A stretch of 59,885 nt of DNA, from contig CAKOXV010000010.1 in assembly GCA_934130355.1 (NCBI GenBank), positions 1-59,885 of the forward strand. The letters are read 5' to 3'. Position numbers and translations under genes: made by a program. This stretch comes from an uncultured Clostridia bacterium. GTDB lineage: Bacteria; Bacillota; Clostridia; TANB77; CAG-508. Below are positions 17,998 to 26,888 of the stretch, piece by piece; position 1 is the stretch's first letter, and each line of letters opens with the position of its first letter. The notes under the pieces were generated by a model. That model was not told the origin of the DNA. It made no database searches and was given only the letters and a program-made list of their open reading frames with translations.

Positions 17998-18093
17998 ATG
18001 TCAGAAAAAAATAGTAAACAAAACAAAAACAACAATAGAAAAAACGAAAATAAAAATAATAACAATAATGAACAACAAAATAACAACAGATAG
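17998..18093 (+). CDS. 31-aa Asn/Lys-rich microprotein
   Basis: The ATG at 17998 follows a strong CGGAGGTG ribosome binding site. The 31 codons begin MSEKNSKQNKNNNRK, and more than half of the residues are Asn or Lys. The gene is followed at once by a strong terminator (18099-18130). It is the only plus-strand gene in a long minus-strand region, sitting between clpX and the kinase-like gene. I do not recognise it. The composition resembles small basic spore or nucleic-acid-associated peptides, but that is only a guess. Confidence 0.6.
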   Translation: MSEKNSKQNKNNNRKNENKNNNNNEQQNNNR

Positions 18094-18098
18094 GAAAA

Positions 18099-18130
18099 AG
18101 AGAGAATTCTTAATTTTTAGAATTCTCTCT
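18099..18130. terminator. Strong bidirectional terminator
   Basis: A perfect 12-bp stem AGAGAGAATTCT/AGAATTCTCTCT is flanked by TTTCTTATTTT on one side and TTTTTCC (minus strand) on the other. It serves the 31-aa gene on plus and clpX (stop at 18139) on minus. Confidence 0.8.
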
Positions 18131-18138
18131 TTCTTATT

Positions 18139-19443
18139 TTATGCTGTTTCTTTTTGTTCTACTGATATTCTTTCAGTTTTTATTTTTTTAGTTTTATTTG
18201 GATTTTCAATAATTTTAGGACCTGCATTATTTAAAACTGTTTCTTTTGTAATAATGCATTTTTCTATTTTTTCGTTTGAAGGTATATCAAACATAATATC
18301 TCTCATTATATCTTCAATAATTGAACGAAGTCCTCTTGCCCCTGTTTTCCTTTCAACAGCTTTGTCAACTATTGCTTCTAAAGCTTCTCTTTCAAACTCT
18401 AATTCTACATCATCCATTTCTAGTAGCTTTTTATATTGTTTTACTAATGCATTTTTTGGCTCTGTAGTTATTTGTATTAAAGCTTCTTTATCTAATTCTT
18501 TTAGTGTTGCTATTATTGGTAATCTTCCTATAAATTCTGGTATCATTCCGAATTTTAGTAAATCTTGTGGTAATATTTGTTCAAATACTTTATATCTGTC
18601 AACATCTTTTTTACTTGGAATATCTGCTCCAAATCCCATTGATTTTTTACCAATTCTATCTTTTATTATATTTTCTAATCCTTCAAAAGCTCCACCACAT
18701 ATAAATAATATATTTGTTGTATCTATTTGTAATAATTCTTGTTGTGGATGTTTTCTTCCTCCTTGTGGTGGAACAGATGCTATTGTTCCTTCAACTATTT
18801 TTAATAATGCCTGTTGCACTCCTTCACCACTTACATCTCTTGTTATTGATGGATTTTCAGATTTTCTTGTGATTTTGTCTATTTCGTCTATATATATAAT
18901 TCCTTTTTCTGCTTTTTCTATTTCTCCATCAGCTGCTTGGATTAATTTTAGAAGTATGTTCTCTACGTCTTCTCCAACATATCCAGCTTCTGTAAGTGTT
19001 GTTGCATCAGCTATTGCAAATGGTACATTTAATATTTTTGCTAATGTACTTGCTAATAATGTTTTTCCGCATCCTGTTGGGCCTAATAATAAAACATTAC
19101 TTTTTTGAATTTCTACATCATCATCTTGTTTTTCTTCATTAGCTATTCTTTTATAATGGTTATATACAGCTACTGATAGTGTTTTTTTCGCTTCATCTTG
19201 TCCTATCACATATTGATCAAGTATTTCTTTTATTTCTCTAGGGCTTGGAATTTTATCTAAGCCTGCTAATGTATAAGTGTCTTCTTCATCAGCATAAATT
19301 TCACTTTCAATTATTTCATTGCATAGTCCTATACATTCATTACAAATATATACTCCTGGACCAGCTACGATTTTCTTAACACTTTCTTGTGTTTTACCAC
19401 AAAATGAACATTTTACACTTTTAGGTGTATCACTTTTTGCCAT
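18139..19443 (-). CDS. clpX: ATP-dependent Clp protease ATP-binding subunit ClpX
   Basis: The 434-residue AAA+ unfoldase feeds substrates to ClpP. It has an N-terminal zinc finger with C12, C15, C34 and C37, Walker A GPTGCGKT, Walker B IIYIDEIDKI, the pore loop GYVGEDVE and a C-terminal IGF-like IGRLPI region. The start has an AAAGGAG site. It lies downstream of clpP, separated by a palindromic element, and ends in a bidirectional terminator. Confidence 0.98.
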   Translation of the reverse strand: MAKSDTPKSVKCSFCGKTQESVKKIVAGPGVYICNECIGLCNEIIESEIYADEEDTYTLAGLDKIPSPREIKEILDQYVIGQDEAKKTLSVAVYNHYKRIANEEKQDDDVEIQKSNVLLLGPTGCGKTLLASTLAKILNVPFAIADATTLTEAGYVGEDVENILLKLIQAADGEIEKAEKGIIYIDEIDKITRKSENPSITRDVSGEGVQQALLKIVEGTIASVPPQGGRKHPQQELLQIDTTNILFICGGAFEGLENIIKDRIGKKSMGFGADIPSKKDVDRYKVFEQILPQDLLKFGMIPEFIGRLPIIATLKELDKEALIQITTEPKNALVKQYKKLLEMDDVELEFEREALEAIVDKAVERKTGARGLRSIIEDIMRDIMFDIPSNEKIEKCIITKETVLNNAGPKIIENPNKTKKIKTERISVEQKETA

Positions 19444-19460
19444 TTAAATTCTCCTTTTAT

Positions 19461-19600
19461 AAATATTATATATAACTATATTATTTGAATATTTATATAT
19501 AATTATTGAATAAAGCCAAGACCCTCGACGAAGGCCCAGAATATGTTTTGGCTAAGAAATAATTATATATAAAATATTCAAATATATTTGCTATATATTA
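19461..19600. repeat. Palindromic structured element, copy C
   Basis: Arms at 19484-19507 and 19558-19582 are self-complementary (TTTGAATATTT..ATAATTATT). The core reads on the plus strand: inner stem AGCCAA (19514-19519) with TTGGCT (19548-19553), then GACCC, CGACGAAG and a TATG box. The inner stem pairs C-G where copies A, B and D pair A-T. It lies between clpP and clpX. Confidence 0.8.
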
Positions 19601-19606
19601 AAAAAA

Positions 19607-20218
19607 CTAATTTCTTTTGCTCATTATTCCATCAATAAGTCCATATTCTAGAGCTTCTTCTGCAGTCATATAATGATCTCTTTCTGTATCTCTCTCAATT
19701 GTTTCTAATGATTGCCCTGTTCTTTCACTTAATAATTTATTAAGTTTTTCTCTTGTTCTAATCATATGATCTGCATGGATTTTTATTTCTGTTGCTTGAC
19801 CAGAAATTCCTCCACCCTGACCACCAATTAATGGTTGATGTATTAATATTTCAGAATTTGGCATTGCAAATCTTTTTCCTTTTTCTCCTGATGTTAATAA
19901 AACTGCTCCCATACTTGCTGCTAATCCAACACAAACTGTTGATACTGGACATTTTATATAATTCATTGTATCTACAATTGCCATTCCATCTGTAATTGAT
20001 CCTCCTGGTGAATTTATATAAAAGAATATTTCTTTGTCTGGATCTTCTGATTCTAAGAATAGCATTTGTGCTACTATTAAACTTGATGTTGTTGGATTTA
20101 CATCTTCTCCTAAATATATTATTCTATCTTTTAGTAGTCTTGAGAATATATCATAAGATCTTTCTCCTCTACTTGTTTGTTCAATAACATAAGGTACTAA
20201 ACTATCTTTTTCTAACAT
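19607..20218 (-). CDS. clpP: ATP-dependent Clp protease proteolytic subunit ClpP
   Basis: The 203-residue serine protease forms tetradecameric chambers with ClpX or ClpC. The catalytic Ser is S102 in GLAASMGAV and the His is H127 in ILIHQP; the handle region GGSITDG is conserved. The length is normal and no propeptide is apparent. Between tig and clpX, a classic tig-clpP-clpX order. Confidence 0.98.
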   Translation of the reverse strand: MLEKDSLVPYVIEQTSRGERSYDIFSRLLKDRIIYLGEDVNPTTSSLIVAQMLFLESEDPDKEIFFYINSPGGSITDGMAIVDTMNYIKCPVSTVCVGLAASMGAVLLTSGEKGKRFAMPNSEILIHQPLIGGQGGGISGQATEIKIHADHMIRTREKLNKLLSERTGQSLETIERDTERDHYMTAEEALEYGLIDGIMSKRN

Positions 20219-20263
20219 TATTTTTCCTCCTTGATTTATTTATAATATGCCTAAAAAGGCAAA

Positions 20264-20301
20264 AAGTTAGGTAAAGCTCTAACCAAAACTCCTCCTAACT
20301 T
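20264..20301 (-). terminator. Terminator of trigger factor gene
   Basis: AAGTTAGG/CCTAACTT forms the outer stem, with an inner GTTAG/CTAAC alternative, and TTTTTGCC follows on the minus strand. It separates tig from clpP transcriptionally. Confidence 0.65.
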
Positions 20302-20310
20302 CTTTTTTTA

Positions 20311-21651
20311 CTATTTGTCGCTTTTCTTTGTTGTTTTCTTTGTCTCTTTTTTTGCTTCTTTTTTTGTTTCATCAAATTTTGCATTTTTTACTATGAATTC
20401 TAATGCTTTTTCTGATTTTATTCCTTCTTCTATGTATTTCTTTAAGTTTTCGTTTTCACTTAATTCTTCTGCTTTTTTTCCATAGTTATTTGCCATTTCT
20501 TCTATTTTAGCTTTTACTTCTTCTTCTGATGCATCTATTTTTTCTGCGTTTATTATAGCTTCTAGTACAAGTCTTGATTTTATTGCATCTACTGCTTGTG
20601 GTTCATATTCTTTTCTCATTTCATCTTCTGTTTTGCCTATCATTTTTAAATATTGTTCCATATTTAATCCTTGATATGATAGTCTTTGTTCAAAGTCTTT
20701 AAACATATTATCTACTTCTAATTCTATCATTCCCTCTGGAATGTCTAATTTTACATTTTCACAAATAGCTTTCATAGCATTTTCTTCTGTTTCATATTTA
20801 GCTCTTTGTTCATTATTTTTTTGTAGTTTTTCTTTTATACTTGTTTTTAATTCTGCAAGTGTATCAAATTCACTAACATCTTTTGCAAATTCATCATCTA
20901 ATTCTGGTAATTCTTTTTTCTTTATTTCATGTAATTTTACTTTGAACATTGCTTCTTTTCCAGCTAAGTCTTTTGAAAAATATTCTTTTGGGAATGTTAC
21001 TTTAATTTCTTTTTCTTCATCAACTTTCATTCCTACTAATTGTTCTTCAAATCCTGGTATAAATGATCCACTTCCTATTTCTAGTTCATGTCCTTCTGCT
21101 TTTCCACCTTCAAATGCAACACCGTCAACAAATCCTTCAAAATCTATTGTTGAGATATCTCCATTTTCTAATGCTCTATCTTCAATTGTTACTAATCTTG
21201 CATTATGTTCTTGAAGATGTCCTAATTCATGTTCAATATCTTTTTCTTCTACAGGATATTCTACCTTTGGTATTTCTATCCCTTTATATTTTCCTAATTT
21301 TACTTCTGGTTTTGTTTGTACAACTGCAGTGAAAATTACATCTTTTCCTTTTTCCATTTGGATGATGTCTACTTCTGGTTTGCTTACTGCATCTATTTTA
21401 TTTTCCTTTAATGCTTCATCATAGCTTTCTGTAGCTACTTCATTAAATGCGTCTTCATAGAAAATTTGTGCACCATAATATTTTTCTACTATATTCATTG
21501 GAGCTTTTCCTTTTCTAAATCCTGGTATATTAAAATATTTTGCATTTTGAAAATATACTTTTTTCATTGCATTTTCAAATTTTTCTGCTTCTATTGTAAT
21601 TTCTAATTTTACTTCATTTGCTTTCTCTGTTTTTTCTACTTTACAATTCAT
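20311..21651 (-). CDS. tig: Trigger factor
   Basis: The 446-residue ribosome-associated chaperone and peptidyl-prolyl isomerase has the N-terminal ribosome-binding signature (GFRKGKAPMNIVEKYYG), the FKBP-like PPIase domain (about 150-245) and a helical C-terminal chaperone region ending in a Lys-rich tail. A GAAAGGAAG site precedes the ATG at 21651. It is the first gene of the tig-clpP-clpX series. Confidence 0.97.
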   Translation of the reverse strand: MNCKVEKTEKANEVKLEITIEAEKFENAMKKVYFQNAKYFNIPGFRKGKAPMNIVEKYYGAQIFYEDAFNEVATESYDEALKENKIDAVSKPEVDIIQMEKGKDVIFTAVVQTKPEVKLGKYKGIEIPKVEYPVEEKDIEHELGHLQEHNARLVTIEDRALENGDISTIDFEGFVDGVAFEGGKAEGHELEIGSGSFIPGFEEQLVGMKVDEEKEIKVTFPKEYFSKDLAGKEAMFKVKLHEIKKKELPELDDEFAKDVSEFDTLAELKTSIKEKLQKNNEQRAKYETEENAMKAICENVKLDIPEGMIELEVDNMFKDFEQRLSYQGLNMEQYLKMIGKTEDEMRKEYEPQAVDAIKSRLVLEAIINAEKIDASEEEVKAKIEEMANNYGKKAEELSENENLKKYIEEGIKSEKALEFIVKNAKFDETKKEAKKETKKTTKKSDK

Positions 21652-21732
21652 TCTTAATCTTCCTTTCTTGTCTTGCTTATAGCTTTTATATTATACCATA
21701 CTTTTTCCATTTTGCAATAGTTTTACGTGTTT

Positions 21733-22611
21733 TTATTTAATTATGCTATAAAAATTTTCAAATTCAAATCCACGTTCTCTAAAATATTGAATAATAGTTG
21801 GTAATGCTTCAGCCGTAGCAGTTTTACCTCCTGCATCATGCATTAAAACAACAACACTATTATGTTTTGGCACTGTTTTTTCAAGTTCTGAAATAAACTT
21901 CTCTGTTGTATTCGCTCCTGCTGCATCAGAAGTCAATGCATTCCAGTCAATATGCAATATTCCCTCTTGTTCTAGTATTTCACTTGCTTGTTCTTTTATC
22001 TTTGCATATTTTCCTCCCCAATATCCACCAGGAAATCTAAATAAATGTGGATTATATTCAGGTTCTCCTATTGCATTTCTTATTGCATTTATACATTTAT
22101 TATATTCTTCTAAAGGTCCTTGTGGTGAAGAATATATTTGCGAATATATATGTGAATATCCGTGGCTTGCTAAAAAATGCCCTTCATCATATTCTTGTTT
22201 TACAATTTCAGGCTCTAATTCTACTCTACTTCCTAATAAGAAAAATGTTGCCTTTATATTTTCTTTCTTAAGTGTTTCTAAAATTTGTGGTGTTACTTTT
22301 TTAGAAGGCCCATCATCAAATGTTAAAAATACTCTTTTTGTTTCTGAATGATATATATTTGCTAAATTATTTTTACCTTCTTCTGTTAGTTGAGGTAATT
22401 TTGCTAATCTTTCTTGTTCTTCCTTTTCTTCTTGAATTTTCTGTGCTTCTTCTATTTGTTTTTTATAAGACAAATATATTTCTTCTTTTTGGGCTTTTAA
22501 GCATTTTTCTCTCATAAATATTAGTACTATTATAATTATTAGTAATATTAAAATTGCTATTATTGTGTTTCTTTTATTTCTATATTCTCTTTTTATAGAT
22601 ATTAAGTCCAT
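21733..22611 (-). CDS. Membrane-anchored polysaccharide deacetylase (CE4)
   Basis: The 292-residue protein has an N-terminal membrane helix (about residues 14-33), a coiled linker and a NodB-type deacetylase domain. The CE4 motifs are TFDDGPSKK (catalytic Asp and metal Asp), SHGYSH (metal His pair), RFPGGYWG and DWNALTSDA with the final LMHD. It would act outside the membrane on peptidoglycan or another amino-sugar polymer. The sequence resembles PdaA/PdaC-type enzymes but does not fix the substrate. It lies just downstream of metG. Confidence 0.9.
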   Translation of the reverse strand: MDLISIKREYRNKRNTIIAILILLIIIIVLIFMREKCLKAQKEEIYLSYKKQIEEAQKIQEEKEEQERLAKLPQLTEEGKNNLANIYHSETKRVFLTFDDGPSKKVTPQILETLKKENIKATFFLLGSRVELEPEIVKQEYDEGHFLASHGYSHIYSQIYSSPQGPLEEYNKCINAIRNAIGEPEYNPHLFRFPGGYWGGKYAKIKEQASEILEQEGILHIDWNALTSDAAGANTTEKFISELEKTVPKHNSVVVLMHDAGGKTATAEALPTIIQYFRERGFEFENFYSIIK

Positions 22612-22663
22612 TTTTCCACCTTTTACTAATATCAGGGGGCAAACTGTTAGCTCAGTTTTCCTC

Positions 22664-24220
22664 CTATTTTTTTAAATATTCTAATTCTTCTTCTTTTTCT
22701 TTTCTCATGAAAAGTGGCTCGCCTTTTTCAATTACTTTTATATTTTTCAATATGTCATATTTTTCTAAGTTTTCCCATTTTTGTAACTCTTCTGGAATGC
22801 CTATTTGTCTTAACATATTTTGAGCTGTTTCTTCCATAAATGGTAATAACATTATTCCCACTTTTCTAATGTTTTCAATTAGATGGTACATACTTGATTG
22901 TAATTTTTCTGTTTCTTCATTTTTTGCAAGTTCCCATGGGCGTGTTTCATCTATATATTTGTTTGTTCTTGAAATTATAGACCATAGTTCTTGTAGTGCA
23001 TTTGAAGTATCATATTTTTCCATTAATTCTTCAACTTTTTGAAGTTTATTAATTGTAAATTTCTCAAATTCTTTATCAACTTCATTTGGTGTTCCATTAA
23101 ATTCCGGAACTTTACCATCAAAATATTTATTAACCATTGAGATTGTTCTGTTTACTAAGTTTCCTAAATCATTGCATAAATCAGAGTTATATCTTTCTAT
23201 AAAATCTTCTGGTGTATATAAACCATCTTGTGAAGTTGGCATTTCTCTTATTAAATAATATCTTGTTGCATCTAAACCATATCTGCTTATTAATTTTTCT
23301 GGATATACAACATTTCCTTTTGATTTTGACATTTTTCCATCTTTCATCATTATCCAATTATGAACTAAAATCTTCTTTGGTAATGGTAAATCTAATGCCA
23401 TTAAGAAAATTGGCCAATATATTAAGTGAAATCTCGCTATATCTTTTCCTATTATTTGCAAATCTGCTGGCCAGTATTTTTTAAATAATGTATCATCTTC
23501 TTGCATATATCCTAATGCTGTTAGATAATTTGTTAGAGCATCTAGCCATACATATATTACATGCTTTGGATTACTTCTTACTTTTATTCCCCAATCAAAT
23601 GAAGTTCTTGTTACACATAAATCTTCAAGTCCTGGTTTTATAAAGTTGTTTAACATTTCTGTTTTTCTATATTCAGGTTGAATAAAATCTGGATTTTCTT
23701 CATAATATTTTATTAGCTTGTCTGCATATTTTTTCATATTAAAGAAATATGCTTCTTCTTTCATTAATTTTACTTCTCTTCCACAGTCTGGGCATTTTCC
23801 ATCTACTAATTGTGTTTCTGTAAAATATGTTTCACATGGCATACAATACCAACCTTCATATTCACCTTTATAAATGTCTCCTTTTTGTAAAAAATATTCA
23901 AATATGTCTTGTACAGCTTTTTCGTGTCTTGGTTCTGTTGTTCTAATAAAATAGTCATAATCTATGTGCATTAGTTTCCATAGATCTTTTGCCATTTCTG
24001 CCATTTCATCTACATGCTCTTGTGGTGTTTTTCCTGCTTTTTCTGCTACAGTTTGAATTTTCTGTCCATGTTCGTCTGTTCCTGTTAACATGTATGTATC
24101 AAAACCTTTTAACTTTTTGTATTTTTTTATTGTGTCTGCTAGTACTGTTGTATATGCTGTTCCAATATGAAATTTTCCACTTGGATAGTAGATTGGTGTT
24201 GTTACATAAAATTTTTCCAT
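22664..24220 (-). CDS. metG: Methionyl-tRNA synthetase
   Basis: The 518-residue class I synthetase charges tRNA-Met. The HIGH box reads FHIGTAYT, the KMSKS box is intact in KMSKSKGN, and the zinc knuckle has CxxC pairs in CMPCETYF and CPDCGREV. It ends after the anticodon-binding domain; the C-terminal tRNA-binding (EMAP-like) domain of longer Firmicute MetG is absent. A GGAGGATAAAAT site precedes the ATG. The large palindromic copy B lies in its upstream region; I saw no T-box motif. Confidence 0.96.
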   Translation of the reverse strand: MEKFYVTTPIYYPSGKFHIGTAYTTVLADTIKKYKKLKGFDTYMLTGTDEHGQKIQTVAEKAGKTPQEHVDEMAEMAKDLWKLMHIDYDYFIRTTEPRHEKAVQDIFEYFLQKGDIYKGEYEGWYCMPCETYFTETQLVDGKCPDCGREVKLMKEEAYFFNMKKYADKLIKYYEENPDFIQPEYRKTEMLNNFIKPGLEDLCVTRTSFDWGIKVRSNPKHVIYVWLDALTNYLTALGYMQEDDTLFKKYWPADLQIIGKDIARFHLIYWPIFLMALDLPLPKKILVHNWIMMKDGKMSKSKGNVVYPEKLISRYGLDATRYYLIREMPTSQDGLYTPEDFIERYNSDLCNDLGNLVNRTISMVNKYFDGKVPEFNGTPNEVDKEFEKFTINKLQKVEELMEKYDTSNALQELWSIISRTNKYIDETRPWELAKNEETEKLQSSMYHLIENIRKVGIMLLPFMEETAQNMLRQIGIPEELQKWENLEKYDILKNIKVIEKGEPLFMRKEKEEELEYLKK

Positions 24221-24258
24221 ATTTTATCCTCCTTTTAGATTTTATATTTATATTTCAT

Positions 24259-24557
24259 ATTCATCATGTAGATATTATTAAATAAGTGAAAGGATTTTGT
24301 GTATCTAAACTTAACACTAGAAATTTTTAATTAATAAAATGAGGGATGTTCACGGGGGAAAAGTTAATATATAACTATTCCATGGCAAAAACATAGCTAG
24401 GGTCATCCCCATAGTGGGTCTTTGCCTTATTTCATAGTTATATATTAACTTTTTCAGCCTGAGTGAAAGAGGCTCATTTTGTTAATTTAGAATTTCTGTG
24501 GGAAGTTTGGCTTATCCAAAATTCTTGAACGATTTTAATAATATCTACATGATGAAT
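24259..24557. repeat. Palindromic structured element, copy B (longest)
   Basis: Nearly the whole gap between truB and metG is one imperfect palindrome. The outermost arms are a perfect 24-bp inverted repeat (24259-24282 and 24534-24557). Inner matching segments, interrupted by bulges, continue to the arms at 24359-24378 and 24434-24453. The core is read on the minus strand: GGCAAAGACCC (24416-24426), TGGGG/CCCTA hairpin, CTATG box, TTTTTGCC. The truB stop is at 24569, so the element fills the intergenic gap without entering a gene. Confidence 0.85.
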
Positions 24558-24568
24558 TATAAATATAT

Positions 24569-25423
24569 TTAAATTATAATATCTCGTTTTAATAATTTAT
24601 TTTTTATATTACCAATTCCTATAAATTTTTCATCACTATAAATAGTATAAATTCCATCCTCAAAATCATAAGTTAATTGAACTCCATTTAAAAACAATTG
24701 TAATTTTTTCTCATTTAAATTGATTTTAGGGCATTTTTTAAAATATTGTTCTACTGTTATAAAATTTTTTTGTATATTATTTTCTAATTCTTCTATTGTT
24801 ATAGAATCTTCTATTTTAAATTTTCCCACTTGAATTCTTTCCAAATCTTTCATATATCCAACTGTTCCTAGTTTTTCTGCAATCTGTTCACATAGTGTGC
24901 GGATATATGTTCCTTTTGAACAATGCACTTTATATGTAATTTCATTTTTATCTAATTCTACTTTTATCAATTCTAAAGAATATATTTCAATTTCTCTTGG
25001 CTCTACTTGAATATTTTTTCCACTTCTAGCATATTCATACAATTTTTTTCCATTTACTTTTATTGCAGAATATATTGGTGGTATTTGTTGTTGTTTACCA
25101 ATTAAACTTTTTAGAACTTTTTTTATGTTTTCTTCATTCAATTTTTCTTGTTCTACATTTTTAGTTTCAATAACTTTTCCTTCTATATCTGCCGTATCTC
25201 GCTTCTCTCCTAGTTTTAAAACCGCTTCATAAATTTTATCATGTTCTATTAGGTATTTAGAGATTTGAGTACCCTTACCTATAAGCAAAGGTAAAACTCC
25301 TGTTGCATTAGGATCAAGTGTTCCTGTATGCCCTACTTTTTCATTTAATATTTTTTTAGCCTTTTTTACAATATCGTGTGATGTACAATTTTTAGGTTTA
25401 TTTATAATTATAATTCCATCCAT
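24569..25423 (-). CDS. truB: tRNA pseudouridine-55 synthase
   Basis: The 284-residue enzyme isomerises U55 in the T loop of tRNAs. The catalytic Asp is D37 in GHTGTLDPNATG, and YSAIKVNGKKLYEYAR is the second conserved segment. A shortened C-terminal PUA-like region follows. It is the last gene of the rimP-nusA operon, 30 nt after nrnA. Confidence 0.96.
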   Translation of the reverse strand: MDGIIIINKPKNCTSHDIVKKAKKILNEKVGHTGTLDPNATGVLPLLIGKGTQISKYLIEHDKIYEAVLKLGEKRDTADIEGKVIETKNVEQEKLNEENIKKVLKSLIGKQQQIPPIYSAIKVNGKKLYEYARSGKNIQVEPREIEIYSLELIKVELDKNEITYKVHCSKGTYIRTLCEQIAEKLGTVGYMKDLERIQVGKFKIEDSITIEELENNIQKNFITVEQYFKKCPKINLNEKKLQLFLNGVQLTYDFEDGIYTIYSDEKFIGIGNIKNKLLKRDIII

Positions 25424-25453
25424 ATATTTGTTCCTTATAAATGAACTAATTAA

Positions 25454-26413
25454 TTATTTTTCTAGTCCATGTTTGATTGCATTTATTATCTTATTTTTAG
25501 CTTGTTCAACTGTTCCAGCAATAAAGCATCCTGCAGCTCCTGGATGTCCTCCACCACCTAATAATAATGCTATGTCTGAAACATTTACATCTTCATTTGA
25601 ACGTAATGAAATCTTAAATCCATTTGTTCCTTCTTTTTCTTTTAATAGAACTGCTACTTTAACTCCTTCAATATCTCTTAGCATTTCTACAAGTCCTTCA
25701 TCATCACCCATTTCAGTATTTAGGTTACTGTAATCTTCTAGTGTTAAATAAGCAAGTGCTATTTTTTCATTTTCAAAATATTCTAATCTATTATATATAA
25801 GTTTTTCAAGTTCACAATGTGCTTTGCTTTTTTTACGTAAAGCAATTCTGCAAATTTCTTTTAATTTTGCACCTTTTCTTACTAATTCTGCTGCAAATTC
25901 AAAAGTCTCTGGAGTTACTCCTCCCCATTGGAACCCACCTGTATCAGTAATTATTCCTGTTAAGATACATGTTGCTAATTCTTTTGTAATTTCTACTCCA
26001 TAATATTCAAACATTGCAATTAATACTTGACAGCATGATGGTGCAACAGGATCTACATAGTTAAAATCTGCAAACATTGCATTTACAGTATGATGGTCTA
26101 TTTCTATTGTTGTTTTTGCTGTTTCAAAATATTCTTTTGAGCCAACAAGTCTTTTTAAATCTGTGCAATCTACAGATATTGCTAAATCATAATTTTTATT
26201 TTCACTTTCTTGTAATATTTTTTCTGATCCTGGTAAAAATTTAAAATCTCTAGAAAATTCAGGTATTATTACATCTACTTCTTTTCCTAGTTGTGAAATT
26301 GCATGCATCACTGATAGAGAGCTTGATACTGCATCTCCATCAGGTGATTCATGTGTTAACACTACTATTTTTTGTGCTTTTTTTATTTCTTCCAATATAT
26401 TGTCTAATGTCAT
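25454..26413 (-). CDS. nrnA: DHH/DHHA1 phosphoesterase, nano-RNase/pAp phosphatase type
   Basis: The 319-residue protein has the DHH motifs HESPDGDAV (motif I), SVDCTD, IDHH (the naming motif) and the C-terminal DHHA1 substrate loop GGGGHPGAAGC. The family (NrnA) degrades short oligoribonucleotides and often pAp. Its place between rbfA and truB is the usual Firmicute order. Confidence 0.93.
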   Translation of the reverse strand: MTLDNILEEIKKAQKIVVLTHESPDGDAVSSSLSVMHAISQLGKEVDVIIPEFSRDFKFLPGSEKILQESENKNYDLAISVDCTDLKRLVGSKEYFETAKTTIEIDHHTVNAMFADFNYVDPVAPSCCQVLIAMFEYYGVEITKELATCILTGIITDTGGFQWGGVTPETFEFAAELVRKGAKLKEICRIALRKKSKAHCELEKLIYNRLEYFENEKIALAYLTLEDYSNLNTEMGDDEGLVEMLRDIEGVKVAVLLKEKEGTNGFKISLRSNEDVNVSDIALLLGGGGHPGAAGCFIAGTVEQAKNKIINAIKHGLEK

Positions 26414-26459
26414 TATTGTTTTTCTCCTTCTAGTTCTAAATATATATATTTATTTAAAA

Positions 26460-26819
26460 CTACTTATTTTCTTTATTTTTAATCTCATTTAATATGCTAT
26501 CAATTCTTGCTCCATATTCTAGTGATTCATCTAGTTCAAATACTAATTCTGGTGTATTTCTTAAATTTATCCTTTTGGCAAGTTCTGAACGTAAATATCC
26601 TGATGATTTTTTTAATCCTGCTAATGTTTCTTGAACATCTTTAGAGTTTAAAATACTAACAGAAACTTTTGCATATTTTAAATCTGGTGTCACTTTTACT
26701 CTTGTTACACTTACCATTCCAGTAACACTAGGTTCTTTTAATTCAAAACTTATTATTTGGCTTAATTCTTTTCTAAATTCCTCATCAATTCTACCTTGAC
26801 GATTATTATTCTTTGGCAT
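26460..26819 (-). CDS. rbfA: Ribosome-binding factor A
   Basis: The 119-residue KH-type protein is needed for maturation of the 16S rRNA 5' end in the 30S subunit. Recognised by VTRVKVTPDLKYAKVSVSIL and the R-x-x-P-E-L-x-F segment (LRNTPELVFELDES). It lies between infB and nrnA. A repeat element (26834-26886) separates it from infB. Confidence 0.95.
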   Translation of the reverse strand: MPKNNNRQGRIDEEFRKELSQIISFELKEPSVTGMVSVTRVKVTPDLKYAKVSVSILNSKDVQETLAGLKKSSGYLRSELAKRINLRNTPELVFELDESLEYGARIDSILNEIKNKENK

Positions 26820-26833
26820 ATTTCCTCCTTGCT

Positions 26834-26886
26834 AATTTGGGGACGGTCCTTTTTTTCGCGAATTTGTGGACGGTCCTTTTTTTATC
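26834..26886. repeat. Tandem 27-bp GGGGACGGTCC repeat, inverted copy
   Basis: Two units (26834-26860 and 26861-26886) of AATTTG(G/T)GGACGGTCC followed by seven Ts and CGCG. This is the same unit as at 12502-12573 but on the opposite strand. It lies in the 69-nt gap between infB and rbfA, just after the infB stop codon. Confidence 0.7.
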
Positions 26887-26888
26887 AT

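Noticed and set aside
17856..18086. 76-codon minus-strand open frame upstream of the kinase-like gene
   Set aside because: Leu/Phe/Ser-rich product without a ribosome binding site; it is the complement of the Asn/Lys microprotein gene.
18068..19108. 346-codon plus-strand open frame opposite clpX
   Set aside because: It is the antisense shadow of clpX, which has intact motifs and a ribosome binding site; the plus frame has none.
24221..24568. T-box or riboswitch in front of metG
   Set aside because: No T-box consensus was seen; the region is the palindromic element, whose core also occurs before unrelated genes and in both orientations.
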